Assembly (NCBI GenBank): GCA_018136815.1
Contig: CM030931.1
Coordinates: 3,029,801-3,093,800 of the forward strand
Reading direction: 5' to 3'
Origin: Isochrysis galbana
Lineage: Eukaryota; Haptophyta; Isochrysidales; Isochrysidaceae
Length of the DNA: 64,000 bases
Every line of letters begins with the position of its first letter. Within the stretch, counting starts at the first letter, position 1. The notes below the pieces were generated by a model. The model searched no databases and had not been told where the DNA came from. It was given only the letters and a program-made list of their open reading frames with translations. The translations under genes were made by a program, and so were the position numbers. Of this stretch, positions 9,994 through 21,577 are shown piece after piece.

Positions 9994-12176
9994 ATGCGCG
10001 CGAGTTCAAGTGAGGTGGACGCGCTCGTCGAGATGCACGCTGCGAGGAGCCAGGCGGACGCACCATTCTCGTATGAGGAGTGGCTCGCCAAGCTGGGTGA
10101 GCGCCACCACCTCTCTCTCGAGGCCACCCCGCCCGCTTTGCCGTGCTCTAAGCCTGCTGCTTGTCCTACGTAGGCGAGACGCCGCAGGCTGGCAGCGCTC
10201 CGCCCACGGCAGAAGACGCGATACCCATGCAGGCGTCACTGACGACGGATTCGTTTGCAAAGCACGAGGCTTCTCTGGAGAAGCTATTGCGTTCCTATGA
10301 TAGGCCCCCGGACACTAGCCGACATCTCGGGACATCTTGCTCCTCGGAGGGAGGCAAGCAGTCTGAGCCCTTGGACGAGGTGCAGCCGTTCTTGTTTTCG
10401 TTGAGAATGCAGCAAGGTGAAGCGCGCTTCGACGCCCGTGTTGCTTCAGATTCCTCATCATCTGAAGCCCATGCAGTGCAACATGCTGCATCCAGCCTGC
10501 CGCTCGAAGCTCACAGGTCGAACACGAACCAATCAGTCGCGCGGAGTGCACTAACCCGTCCATCTGATGGAGATAGCTCGAGCTCACCACGCGTGAGCGA
10601 CGAACGGTACAAAGCTCTTGTCATTGAAATCGGCGCGCTGCAGCGGCAACTAGAATTCGCAACCGACGCTCTGGTCGCCGAGCGCAATCAGACGACAAAG
10701 CTGCAAAGCTTGGTCGACTCGCTTAGAGCTTCCGAGGAACAACAGAGGGCACAATTGCGGGCAGAAATCACAAGATGGCAGCAGGACGTGCATGAGATGC
10801 GGCAATTGCAGGTGCGTGAGGCGTCACTGCAAGACCAGCTATCGACAGCACACCGAGAGCGTGATGAGGCACTACAGGCTGTGGAAGCACAGCGCTGCTG
10901 CGCTCAGGTGCTGCAAGCTGCGATGCGTGAGATGGAGCATGGTCAGCTTGAGGAAAGAAAGCATGTTCGGGTGCTTCACCGCGAGAATGCGACCGTCCGT
11001 TCGCAGCTTTCCCACGCAGAAGGGGCGATTGCTCAGCTTCAGCAGAAACTGGAGAAATTGTCGTGGAAGCATGAGCTCGAAATTGCTGAGATGCGACTCG
11101 CAGAGAAAGAACGCCAGATGCAAATGGAGCAAAGATGGAAAGCGCTGGACGTAGAAGCACAACAGAGATCAATCATCCTGCAACAGAAGGCGCTTCGTGA
11201 GCAGTTTGCTGGCGAGTCAGGAGCCGTGAAGGCTAGGTTAGAGCAGCAGTCAATATCTCAGTGTGAGGACGCATCAGCGAACTTGCAAGGGGAAGCGCCG
11301 TTGCAAGCCCTGCGGGAGTGGGAAGAGCTGTCTTTAGACCAACCTCGACGACAGCTTGCGCAGGAGAAGAAGCACACGCGTTTTGCTAAGTCGACGCCGC
11401 CTCGGCGGCCTCCATCTCAGCATCCGCCAGGGGAGCAGCCACCTGCCTCGCATTCGCCGGTATTCATACGCAACACCCGGAACCAACATGAGGAGATGGA
11501 GCCAAACTTGGAACATTTCATAGCGTCTCAAACGGAGACACAGCCCGATCCTGCTACACTCGCTTTGCCGAAGTTGCCCCCATCCGAGGCGACCGTGCGC
11601 GAGTCTGCGCTAAGACCATTTCCACAGTCTAGACAGCTATCTCTGCACACCACTACATCGTCGCGGGCACGGCACAGCACCTCTCCTCCATGCCGGGCAT
11701 CTTGGGAGACCACTGCTGAAGAGGAAGGGCATGACCATGTCGCTCACCCCGTCCACACCCGAACAGTTGGTCACGGTGAAGCACCGACAAGTACAACGGT
11801 AGGTCAACCTCGAGACCGCCCTCCTCCACTGCTTGCGATGCCTGAGCGGCATCCTTGCAAGGATGCAAATGTGGCACAAATCGCCCAAGCTTCGTGCAAG
11901 GGTAAGGTGGCGGCCGGAGCGAAACCGCCTTTCGCGATCGACGATGCTTGCATCATGCGAGCTCAAGAATCAGCGGAGCCGCTACAAAAACAGCTGACGA
12001 GTTTCTCACTTGAGAAGCGACTGCTCGAAGATGAGTACGCACGTATGCCCCTCACAGCGGGGAAAAGTAGTGCTGAAAGGAAGCGAAAAGCTGACGTGGA
12101 AGCACGCCTTGCCGAAGTGACGAAAGCGATTAGCGAGCTACGCAAACAACTACGTGTAATGGGCGCAACCACGTAA
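9994..12176 (+). CDS. Coiled-coil protein of unknown function
   Basis: Two exons (9994-10096 and 10174-12176) give 701 residues; the GT-AG intron of 77 bp keeps frame. Residues about 140-400 are a long coiled coil rich in Gln, Glu, Arg and Leu. A Pro/Ser-rich linker follows. The last 60 residues are again helical and charged, with the phrase EYARMPLTAGKSSAERKRK and then ISELRKQLR. A similar C-terminal pattern occurs in some centrosomal and ciliary coiled-coil proteins, but I cannot name a family. The start follows a GC-rich leader; an upstream in-frame ATG exists (9715) but lies in low-complexity sequence. Confidence 0.65.
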
Positions 12177-13497
12177 GGCCTCTCAGCTGTTACTCATGGC
12201 AAGGAGCACTTGCACTTGCCATGACTCGCTTTTGCGGTGTGCACACAGCTCTTACGCAAAGGGCTTGATGGCACGCGACTCGGTATTCGGTACGTAGTCA
12301 CGTGTGAGGCAAAAGCAAGCGTGAAGTGTGCGGCTACGTGGTCTAGGTCTAGGAGCGGGAAATTCCAAATTTTGCCATCGGCATCGGCGTTCGAGGAGGC
12401 GCGCAAGCAGCAAGTAGAAATCAGAAATAAGCGATAGCATGGGCGCATGAGCACAAGTGTTATGGCATAAGCATAACCGCATGAGTTAAAGTTATTAGTT
12501 ATGCGTGTGTGAGCAATGGCGAGGGCAGCTGCGGCAGCTGGGCGAGCGTAGCCCCGTGGTGGCGCATGGCTAGTCTTTGGTTTTAGTTGTTAGTTGTAGT
12601 TTCCAACTGAGGGGGGAAGTGGAAAGGGGAGCGGGGTTTGGGGCAAGGGCGTCGTCTCCGGAGGCCAGAGGAAGGGCGAGCTAGAGCTAGAGCTAGTAGT
12701 AATTCTACTAGTAAAATTGTACGTTGTACGGGCATCTTCAATCTTCAAGTTCAAGAGTTTTGATTTTGATTTTGATTTCTTTTAACTGTAACACTTGTTC
12801 GCCAGCGCCAACCAACATCTAGATCCAGTGCACAGTGCACGACGAGACGACGAGAGCCTGTGTTAGAGCTTAGAGCTCTTCTTGTTGTGCGAATATAACC
12901 TTAGTGCTGTGGTCCGTAGCCTTCATCGGCAACGGAGCCCCTACCTCGCGATGGGGGTGTGCGCGGTTGGCGCATGGCTCGTCCGGTGTATGTGGCTAGG
13001 GATGCTAGCCAACAAGATGCTCTACAAGACTACAATTTCTAACCCGTCCAAGGGGAGAGCCTTGTTTTTTTGTTGTGAGAGGAAGCTTAGAAGAAGATGC
13101 GCAGAACTTTCCGTGCGAAGCTTCTCGTTACGTGTGGCCGCCCCTTGCGCTCTCTTGTCACCGCAGAGTGAGAGGCTGAAAGGGGAGAGCGAGAACAAAC
13201 AAGAGAAGAGACAAAGAGGAGAAGAAAGGAGCAAGGAAACCGGGGACGGGAGGAGAGTAGGCGAGAACAGGGGAGAAGAAATGGGTGAATGGGAGAGAAC
13301 GAATAAGAGAAGAAAAAGAGGGAAGTGGAGAGAAGGCAGGCGCGGAGTCGATGAACATAGAGTAGTAGTAGAAAGAAAGAAAGAAGAAAGGAGAGGGAGA
13401 GAGGGAGAGAGAGGGAGAGAGCCGGAAGGGAGAGTAGTGGAGGGAGAGAGAGAAAGGGAGGGGGAGGAAGGGTGGCGAGCACGCTAGACGCCACGCG
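12177..13497. other. Intergenic; purine-rich tract before the ABC1 kinase
   Basis: No convincing gene. Positions 13185-13470 are almost pure A/G on the plus strand (GAGA-type) and end 28 bp before the next start codon, so they may be promoter or 5' UTR sequence. A long frame on this stretch is only low-complexity. Confidence 0.4.
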
Positions 13498-16029
13498 ATG
13501 CTCTTCGCCGCAGGGACTTGTGCCGCGCTCGCGCTGCTTGCGGGCCCGCCGACGCCGATGCCGCGTGGGCGAGCATCCGTCCGGATGCAGGCTCCCACAG
13601 TCGCGGGCGCCGCCGCCGCCGCCGCCGCCGCCGTGCGCGAGGTCTCGCGAGGTGTGCGGGAGGTGGAGGCGCCAGACACCGATCAATCGTTTGTCGCCAT
13701 GGATGAATCTAGGCTCGACCTCGTAGATGAGGAGGGACTGCCGCTCGTGTACAACAAGGATGCCATTCAACGCTATTGGGACGGCCAGGGTGGGGCGCTG
13801 CAGGCTCGGTGGGCAGAGTTTCTTGGAGTCAGCGTGCCATTCCTGACGCGTGTCGCTGGGCTTCTTGTCTCGGGGGGAGCCGATGCCCTGAACGCAAACG
13901 CGGGTGATCTTGCGCGCGATGCCCGTGAGCGCATTGAGAAGCTCGGGCCGACATACGTTAAGATGGGTCAGATGATGTCGGTGCGGCCGGATGTGCTGCC
14001 ACAGGCAGCTCTTGATCAGCTTGTTGTCTTGCAGGACGGTGTTGAGGGATTCCCCACCGTCACAGCTCGTGAAGTTATTGAACGAGAGCTCGGAGCTCCC
14101 ATTGAAGAGATCTTCTCCGAGTTCGCAGAAGATCCCGCGGCTGCAGCGTCCCTTGCTCAGGTATATCGCGCTGTGTTGCGATCGACAGGAGAGGTTGTTG
14201 CAGTCAAGGTCCAGCGTCCAGGGGTACAAGAGCTCGTATCGAAAGACCTCTATGTGCTCCGCCGTGCCGCTGAGATTTACCAGGGTCTCATCGAGCGCTT
14301 CGCACCACAGCAGCGCACTAATTATGTTGCTTTGCTCAATGAGTGGGCGGTAGGCTTCTACACCGAACTCGATTTCAAGAATGAGGCTGCCAACATGATC
14401 CGGATGGCAAAGGTGCTCGAGGAGGCCGGGATCACGGACGTGGCAGTACCGAAGGTCAACACGGAGCTCACAACGAGGCGCGTCCTCATCTCCGAGTGGA
14501 TCGATGGGAGAAAGCTATCAGACTGCAAGCCTGAAGAAGTCAAAGAGCTGATTGCCATAGGTCAAGAGTGCTTCCTCGTGCAGCTGCTTCAGGCGGGCTT
14601 CTTCCACTCAGATCCACACCCAGGCAACTTGATGCGCCCACATGATCAATCGCGTGCGAAACTCGTTCTGATCGACTTCGGCCTGGTTGCTCGAATTGAT
14701 CGCAAGGACCAGGATCTCATGGTCTCATCCATCATTCATCTGGCCAACAAGGACTACGCTGCCCTCGTGGACGACTTCATCGGACTGCAAATCTTGCCGC
14801 CTGACTGCAATCGCGCGAAGGTAATTCCCTTGATGGACAAGGCACTCTCCCCGTACGTGAAGGGCGGTGGCGCCAAGAAGTACGAGGCTGAACTCCGGCA
14901 AATGTATGGGATGGACGGTTCGACTGAGAGCACCATTGGCGGCTTCCAGGCGATGACGAACGATATGCTGACCGTGCTCAACGACATCCCGTTCTCCATC
15001 CCCCCATACTTCGCTCTTCTCGCGCGGGCTGTTGTCACACTTGAGGGTCTCGCTCTCGGAGCAGATCCTGAATACGGTCTGGTGCTGGAGGCGTACCCTT
15101 TCGTCGCGCGGAAATTGCTGTCTTCTGACCGCCCCGAATTGCAGCAGGCCCTTCAAGAAGTGCTGTATGGAGGAGGCGACCCGTCGCTTGCGGGAGGGAT
15201 CACACCGACCCGGTTGGCTGCCCTCATCAACTCGGCTGCTGGCATCGTTGCCAAGCAAGAGGGCGCTGCTTTTGTTGATCTCGACGCGGTCCCCGAAGGC
15301 GGCCTCAGCCCCTCTGCCGCCGCCAAGTTCCTGCTTTCCGATTCGGCGTCATCCATTCGCGCCGTGCTCGCCGAGGAGGCATTCGGTGCTGCGGACTTGC
15401 TGATCCGGCAAGCACTCCGCAAGGCCATACCGCTTGTTGCAGCCACCTTGCCGCAGCCACCTCGCCTACCTTTCTTACCCCCTCCGCCTGATCCGATGGA
15501 CTTGCCTATCCCGCTGCCGCCTTCGAGAAATGCCGCTCCGGTGTCATCTGGCCCCAGCCTCGCCCTCCCAGCAGTTACATCGGCCCGTCAATTGCTTGAT
15601 GCACTGGCCCCCAAGCTGTCGCGTGAGGAGGAGCTCTACGCGATTTCGCTGGTGGATCTTGCGCGCGGCTCGCTTGGCGAAGATGTTGCTGCCCTCATCG
15701 CCGGCGATCTATCTCAAGATCCCATTGCGGCCGCACGTGTTTCGCTACCATTGGTGTCTGCAGCCCTCGAGGCGCAAGGTGATGCGGCCGACTCGCGTGT
15801 GGTACAGCTAGCTGAGGCCTCGCGAAGGCTCCTCGATTCGCTTCCCCTCGGCGGCGCACGCGGCGATCGCGGTATCGGTGCTCATTCTTCCGGTGATTCG
15901 CTCCGGGAGGTGCTTTCAGAGCTTGACGCCAATGAAAGACACGTGTTGCAAGACCAGGTAGATGACCTTACGACGCGGCTGAGAGAGAGACTGGACGAAC
16001 GACTCGCCGGAGCCATTGCTGGGCGGTAA
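13498..16029 (+). CDS. Plastid ABC1/UbiB-type atypical kinase
   Basis: A single 843-codon exon. The N-terminus MLFAAGTCAALALLAG looks like a signal peptide and is followed by PRGRASVRMQ, a transit-like stretch, which suggests secondary-plastid targeting. The ABC1 core is complete: KLGPTYVKMGQMMSVRPD (KxGQ motif, residues about 148-165), AAAASLAQVYRA (A-rich loop), VAVKVQRPG (Lys), FHSDPHPGNLMR (about 367) and LVLIDFGLVAR (about 389). Family members in plastids (ABC1K1/ABC1K3 group) act on plastoglobules in prenylquinone metabolism. The C-terminal 300 residues are a less conserved Ala/Leu-rich extension. The match to the family is certain; the subfamily is not. Confidence 0.92.
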   Translation: MLFAAGTCAALALLAGPPTPMPRGRASVRMQAPTVAGAAAAAAAAVREVSRGVREVEAPDTDQSFVAMDESRLDLVDEEGLPLVYNKDAIQRYWDGQGGALQARWAEFLGVSVPFLTRVAGLLVSGGADALNANAGDLARDARERIEKLGPTYVKMGQMMSVRPDVLPQAALDQLVVLQDGVEGFPTVTAREVIERELGAPIEEIFSEFAEDPAAAASLAQVYRAVLRSTGEVVAVKVQRPGVQELVSKDLYVLRRAAEIYQGLIERFAPQQRTNYVALLNEWAVGFYTELDFKNEAANMIRMAKVLEEAGITDVAVPKVNTELTTRRVLISEWIDGRKLSDCKPEEVKELIAIGQECFLVQLLQAGFFHSDPHPGNLMRPHDQSRAKLVLIDFGLVARIDRKDQDLMVSSIIHLANKDYAALVDDFIGLQILPPDCNRAKVIPLMDKALSPYVKGGGAKKYEAELRQMYGMDGSTESTIGGFQAMTNDMLTVLNDIPFSIPPYFALLARAVVTLEGLALGADPEYGLVLEAYPFVARKLLSSDRPELQQALQEVLYGGGDPSLAGGITPTRLAALINSAAGIVAKQEGAAFVDLDAVPEGGLSPSAAAKFLLSDSASSIRAVLAEEAFGAADLLIRQALRKAIPLVAATLPQPPRLPFLPPPPDPMDLPIPLPPSRNAAPVSSGPSLALPAVTSARQLLDALAPKLSREEELYAISLVDLARGSLGEDVAALIAGDLSQDPIAAARVSLPLVSAALEAQGDAADSRVVQLAEASRRLLDSLPLGGARGDRGIGAHSSGDSLREVLSELDANERHVLQDQVDDLTTRLRERLDERLAGAIAGR

Positions 16030-16990
16030 TCGCCGGAGCCTCGCCGAGAGTATTTTTAGGAGAGCTTGAAACTTACTATCAACCTACCTTCGTTTCTAAA
16101 TAGGGCGGGCATGGCATCTTGATACACTCTCGGTGATGACGTGTAGTCTTGATTGGAAGCGCCAAGTGGAAGGGTTGAGGTTAGGCGTGGGGCGGTATTG
16201 ATTGAGGATGCACGAGGGTCGTTCAGCGTTGGAGGCTACGTGCTGGGGTCTTCTATGTGTGCACCCCATGTGCTGTGTGTGTCTCCGCTATGGTCAGGTG
16301 TGGCTGCCTGCCTAGAAAGGTTTGGAAAATCAGGAGCAGTTATTTTATTGCTTCTTACCGCATTTCGCCGTCAGCACATAGCAACTGTTGCGGATAACGG
16401 ATAACGGGGGGGCCTTGTACACTTCCCTTTCGTATGTTCCGTTTTTAGGTCTTCCCGCGCGACTCCCTCTCTGTCGCCGCGCCCCAGTTCCCTTCTCCCC
16501 CGCATCGTCCCGTATCGGTCCGTCCCCTCTCTCCTCTCCTCTCCCCGGCTCCCCCGCGGAAGCCCTCTCCCCCCTCTCCCTTCGCCCCTTCCCGTCTCTC
16601 CCCGAGTGCTTCCTTGAGTTTCCGGCCCCCTTGTCTATTTCTTTCCCGCGCGATTCCCCTTCCCCCCCGCGCGTGACGTGTATCCCTCGGTGTCCCGTAT
16701 ACGCTCTGCGCCATCGCTCGAGCGCCCTCTGTGCTCCCTCGACTGCCCTCCGTCCTCGTTCTCGTTTTGCAGGGCCCCGTGATGGTTGATGGTTGAGAGC
16801 GCGCCCATGTCATCGGCCCCGTCCCCGCACGCTTCCCCGGCTCCCCATTGTCCGCCCCCCATGCTCCAAGTGGGCCATACATCTCATGTTACAACTCATC
16901 TCCCATTCACACCCAGTCGCATCAATCACAGCCACAGCTCCACTCGACCCACCAAGGCGGCTTGCCTTCATTTGGTCTTTGGTCTCCTTT
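16030..16990. other. Intergenic, pyrimidine-rich in part
   Basis: I see no gene. Positions 16440-16680 are C/T-rich. A 23-bp string containing GGCGGCTTGCCTTCATTTGG at about 16954-16976 recurs at 22828-22850, so at least part is repeat-derived. Confidence 0.4.
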
Positions 16991-16999
16991 CCCTCAGGG

Positions 17000-17602
17000 T
17001 TTCTTCCCCTCCCGTGGGACTCTCACCCTACCATGAGCCCCCCCGCGAGCACCCCGAAGGAGAGGCCCAGGAGCACCACGTACGCGACGAGATCGGCGTC
17101 GCCTTGGCTCGGCATGAGGGCGCGCCCCGAGAGGGCCTGGTAGATTGACGCCCGTGGCGGTGTGGTGTGTGTGGAGGGGTGTTTTTGAAGGGTATGTTGT
17201 ACGTTGAGATGGGGTGGATGTTGTGCCCATAGGGGCCACCCGGCCTCGGGCCGCGCCGCCGGAGCAGCGCGGCCCTTGCCAGGGCGAGAGGGGCCTCTGC
17301 CATAAGGCATGCCCAATGGAAGGGTGACTGTTTGAGCCTGGCTTTGATGGGGTGCTGCCAGCAGTCTGCTGCCCCCCATGGGGGAGGCCAGCATGGCTGC
17401 CGTGGGTGGTGTGGCCGGGGCCACGGGCCGTGTGGCGCGACCGGAGTCGCACGCACCTGCTCGGCCTCAGTGGGCGGACGCGGCCGCTTCGACAGCGGCT
17501 GCTCCATGGGCACTGACTGGGAGGGCGCCCTCGGCGGGGGGCCCGAAGGAGAGGGGAGTCGCGGCGGCGCGCTCCATCGCGTCTAAGTATGAACTTAGTT
17601 AG
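17000..17602 (-). mobile_element. LINE 5' fragment (MERA-type ORF1 start)
   Basis: Reading the minus strand, the 5' end (17602) shows AACTAAGTTCATACTTAG, a hairpin, then an ATG with codons for MERAAATPLSFGPPAEGA and, further on, KRPRPPTEAEQVRAT. The same start recurs at 57942 (minus) and a related one at 60275 (plus). The frame stays open to about 17028 but becomes unrelated, so this is a 5' fragment of a LINE-like element. KRPR may be a nuclear localisation signal. Confidence 0.6.
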
Positions 17603-17649
17603 CTTGCCGGCGAAAAAGAACTTAGAGATCAACGTCTTGACGTGGTGGT

Positions 17650-17880
17650 GTGCCCGCGACCACAATAAGAAATAAGAAAGCCGATCCGGTGGCTGGGCGC
17701 CCTGCAGGCATGCCGCATCTGGCTAAGATGGCCCGGCAGTATCTTGGTCGTCCACCTGCAGGCTCAGCTGGCGTGGAACGTATGTTTTCAAAAGCGGGCA
17801 AGCTGCATGACGATCTGAAATCGTCTCAAGCGGATGAGAGCCTTGAGCATGCGTTGTTTGCAGCGGCCAACACCGACTGA
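17650..17880 (+). pseudogene. hAT transposase C-terminal dimerisation domain fragment
   Basis: The frame ends with MPHLAKMARQYLGRPP, then SAGVERMFSKAGKLHDDLK, then a C-terminal ALFAAANTD. This is the hATC dimerisation signature (PxLAxxAxxxLxxPxxSxxxERxFSxAG). Only this end is present, with no catalytic region upstream, so it is a relic of a hAT transposase. Confidence 0.8.
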
Positions 17881-18383
17881 TTGATTGTGATTGTGATTTC
17901 TATGCAAAGAAAGGGAGCTGCTGTGTGCTGTGTGCAGGTTCGGTTAGGGTGCAGTCGTGCTACTGATCCGTACTTGCAAGTAGTACTTGTACTTGCACTA
18001 TTAATTAAGACTTTAGACTTTAGAAGTCGAAGTCGAAGTGCAGGAGACAATTATAGGAGACAAGAAAGAATAATGTGTGGCCTCCTACTCACTCACTCAG
18101 GCCCGGCGCGCGCAGCGCGCGGCGTATGCAACGTGCAACGTTGCACACTGCGGAACCCGGCGCGTGCGCATGCTAATATCTAATATCTACTTATTACTTA
18201 TTAGTTGTCTTTGGCCAAATCCCAATGATCTTCAATACAAATAGTGTGCCACCCCAATGATCTTCAATACAGATAGCACAAAAAGGGGGGCAAATAGACA
18301 ACTATGGACATAGTTGTCTATGATATTCCACGCCTTAGAGCAGCATGAAGGGTGTCTCCGAGGGTCTTTTCGCCGTTTGTGAT

Positions 18384-18595
18384 CCTAGATGGGAAATACG
18401 GTGCTGGGGCCTGCAAATACAAATACAGCCAAATACATATGTATTTGGCCCCCGGCCAAATACATTTCAAATACATTCGAGGCCTACAACCCCGGACGCG
18501 CTTCAAATACAGCCAAATACATATGTAATATGTATTTGTGTATTTGTATTTGGCCTCTGGCCACAAATACGGTAAATACGTATTTCCCATCTAGG
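18384..18595. mobile_element. 212-bp MITE with terminal inverted repeats
   Basis: The ends are a perfect 17-bp inverted repeat, CCTAGATGGGAAATACG, and the element is flanked by the 8-bp duplication TTTGTGAT at 18376-18383 and 18596-18603. The interior is built of repeated AAATACA and palindromic ACATATGTATTTGGC units. An 8-bp duplication fits the hAT superfamily, although the terminal bases differ from the usual CAGGG/TAGGG. A hAT relic lies 500 bp away. Confidence 0.82.
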
Positions 18596-18603
18596 TTTGT
18601 GAT

Positions 18604-19185
18604 GCGCAATAGACGTGTAACCCCGACTCAATAATGTGACTGGAACAGTAGGTAGAAGATAATGTAATGTGCGAAAACACCGTCACACTCCTAAGTAAAA
18701 ACAAAACGGCCGCCAAGTCCTCTTTTGACGGAACGCGACTTTCCGTGTATTTCAGACGGAGCGTGCCCTTGTGCCCCCCCCCCCCCCCCCTTGCTGCCAA
18801 ATCATTTCCCCACCGCTCGGCGTTAAAAATGAACGCTTGTGAATCACACTCAACCGCCCCCCTAATTTATGAACGCTCCCCCGAATCATCCCCAACGCCA
18901 TGAAAAAAATGAACCTCGATTATTTTTTGATGGTTGACTTGTACTCGATTCTCTTTCACAGCAGTTCTGTGATCCGTCGAGCCCTAGGCCCTCCCGCGCT
19001 TTTCTCCACTAACCGCCTCCCCCCCCCCCCCAACCCAGACTTGCCTCGGCCGCCGCCGCCGCTAGATTCCCCCCCCCCCCCCCCCCCCCCCCATCTTAGC
19101 CCCCTTCAGCCCGCCCACACCACACCACACTGCGCCGCCGGGCCGTCACCCCCCGTCGCGCACAACTCCTTGAGCAGACAGCCAA
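18604..19185. other. Intergenic upstream of the PI-PLC-like gene
   Basis: Position 18723 carries the dispersed TTTTGACGGAACGCGACTT motif. Poly-C runs lie at about 18774-18791, 19019-19030 and 19070-19092. No gene is seen. Confidence 0.4.
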
Positions 19186-21577
19186 ATGGTGACCATTGAC
19201 CCAATGCAGCGGCTCAAGCAGAAGGTGGAACAGATGCTCACAGCGCTGTGCACTTGCTCGCTCCAGCCACTGCGGCATGGGGAGGCCACTGCCGCCCTCG
19301 CCCAGCAGGTTGATGAGCAGTTCAGTCGGGTGTTCTCCTCGACGGAGCGCTGCGATGGTACACCCCTCCGTCGTGAGGCGCGCCTTTCGGGGCGTGCAGA
19401 TGCCGAAGTGTACACTCGGGAAGGCTCTGAGAGCCCGAGCTCATCCCAAGTGAATCGCTGCTCTGAGCGGTGGGCAGCTGACTTAGTGTATGGGCCCGAC
19501 AACCCCAATGCTCCAGTAGCGTTGTCTGATGCTCACAGCACATGGATGGCTCTGTTGCTTCCGGATATGCGTCGTCTAGTGGACGTGACAGCGCTACCAG
19601 GCTCCATGCACTCTTGTTGTTCTCATCAGCGACAAGATGCAAACATCGCTTCTCGGGCACTTTGGCCATGGTCAGCTTCACAAGACTATAGTCTGGCAGC
19701 GCAACTTGAGATGGGGGTCCGAGCTCTAGACTTCTCGCTGTGTTACGAGCAAGATCCAGACCATCATCGTTGCACGAAGTCGTCTGAAAGTCGCCACTAC
19801 AACTACCGACGAATTCCCCGTGTAGAATCTAAAGGCGGCAAGGGTGCTGCAGCGGAGCGAAAGCAACCCCGTCTTGAGAGTGCTCCGCCGCCTGGAGAAA
19901 TTTGGGTTTCGAACAAGCTAGAATCCAATTACACGCTTCGACGAGCGTTGGCTGAGGTTGTCGCATTCTTGCACAACAACCCAACTGAGTTCGTTGTTCT
20001 CTCTTTTGGTCGAGACCCAGATCGAGACAGCACATGGTCAGTCTGTCCTACTCCTCTTTGCCTTTGGAGTTCCAAAGAATTGGTCGCGGCGGCGGGGGCG
20101 ATGCATGCCAGTGGGATGTACACACTCGAAACTCTACTGTTGTGATGATCATTTCAATGCTCTTCCTTGCCTCAGGTGCTACAACGCAAGCAAACTTCTT
20201 TGGTCGTTGCTCCTGACTTGTGGGGCACGCTTGCCTCCTCATGGTCGCGATCCGACCTCATCTACAATCGCTGAGCTGCGTGGTCTAGTAATTCCCGCGC
20301 CGCGTGAGCCAGGCGTCATGCTCGCCACAGGTTTATTGAGCCGCGCACATGCACACGAGCAGGGTGCGTGGGGAGTGCCTTGTGGCGTCATCTTGCCGAG
20401 GCACCTCTATGGTACGCTCGAGGTAGTATCAACGTGTCATAGTAAATCCGCTGCCACATCGGCACGCATCCTGCAGTCTGCTTTTTTTGACGCATTCAGA
20501 TCCTCTCAGGCGGGCGAGCCACGCAGCATGCGATGGTTCCGTATCGGTTGTGGTGGCATGCTGCGTCCGCACAGACAGATGCGGCCCGTCACCCATGCCC
20601 TCGCGGTGAGTCTCGTCCTCGAATGGCTATTAGTCCCCAATGCTCGCTCTCTCGCGCTGGGAATTATATCTGCTGAGTATGTGACCAAGGAGCTGGTCGA
20701 AGCCATTTACCTCCAGAATTGCCGTGATGCAACTCAACTCGCCGCCATGGACTATTCTAACAACGAGAGAAACGAATCGATCGCCAATTTCTGTACCTCC
20801 TATCATTCCCCATCCCCTGACACACAGCTCGGCGACATGCCGAGCTCGTCAAGAGTTGCCCATCCCCTCTGCGTGGCAGAAGTCCGCGCCGCGCAAGCCC
20901 GTTGGCTAGAATGGGCCAAAAGCCTGCCTCTGCTCGCTTCCGTCCACGATGAGTTTGTGGCCTCGCGTCCTTGGGCGGAACTTGATACTCACCATCAGGC
21001 AAAAAGCGCTGCTTGTTCCTCTCGAGCGCCTTCTTGCACCTCCACGCAAGTGGACTTAGCATTTACTCGCGGCGCAACTGCACATTCCATCGAGCGCTAC
21101 TCCTCTGGATTGTCCAGCTCTTCAGCTTCCACATCGGCCGCGGCCTCTCGCACCCCGTCAGGCCGCAGCACGCCATCACACGCCGATGCCCGATCGTCAT
21201 CCTTAGACCTACATGCTGCAAGCCGTGGAGAGGGAAGTCGAAGCCCCTCGGATTTCTCCTCAACAGCCTCATCCTCTGCCGAGTCCCCAGCGGGGGATTC
21301 GCCAGTTCCTTGTCTACGTCCATCATCGACGAAGAGTTCTAGACATCGGAGCAACGGCCGTGCCTCCCCGACAGACACAAGCTCCAAAACGAGCAATGCC
21401 CAAAGCAAGATAGGCCAGGGTCGTAACATGCGAGGCAGTGGCAGGCCGGGTCGCTCATCGCCTACTTCGAAGGCAAAGGCCATGGCCCATGATGGCCGCA
21501 CACCTCGGACTGAGCCGCGTCATGCAGGGCGGTCGCGAGCGCACCAAAGCCCCCGCGACTACCTTGCGACATATTGA
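19186..21577 (+). CDS. PI-PLC X-domain-like protein
   Basis: Two exons, 19186-20036 and 20176-21577, joined by a GT-AG intron of 139 bp, give 750 residues in frame. Residues about 125-330 carry the pattern of PI-PLC X domains: LPGSMHSC, then SQDYSLAAQLEMGVRALDFSL (QLxxGxRxLDxR position), then LRRALAEVVAFLHNNPTEFV followed by VLSFGRD, then LLTCGARLPP and TIAELRGLVIP. The usual first His (GTHDS) is replaced by MHSC and the second is unclear, so catalysis is doubtful. The C-terminal 250 residues are Ser/Arg-rich and probably disordered. Such PLCXD-like proteins act on inositol lipids or are inactive relatives. The assignment is by pattern only. Confidence 0.65.

Noticed and set aside
12882-13487. 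A 201-codon plus-strand frame before the ABC1 kinase
   Set aside because: Two thirds of it is Glu/Arg/Lys low complexity from the purine tract; the rest has no recognisable features.
13087-14229. A 380-codon frame antisense to the ABC1 kinase start and its purine tract
   Set aside because: It is the complement of low-complexity GAGA sequence plus a verified coding exon.
16388-17148. Pro/Ser-rich plus-strand frames
   Set aside because: C/T-rich sequence; part overlaps the LINE 5' fragment on the other strand.
20037-20175. Reading through the PI-PLC-like intron as coding sequence
   Set aside because: The frame stops at 20145, whereas splicing 20036 to 20176 restores a long frame that continues the X-domain pattern.
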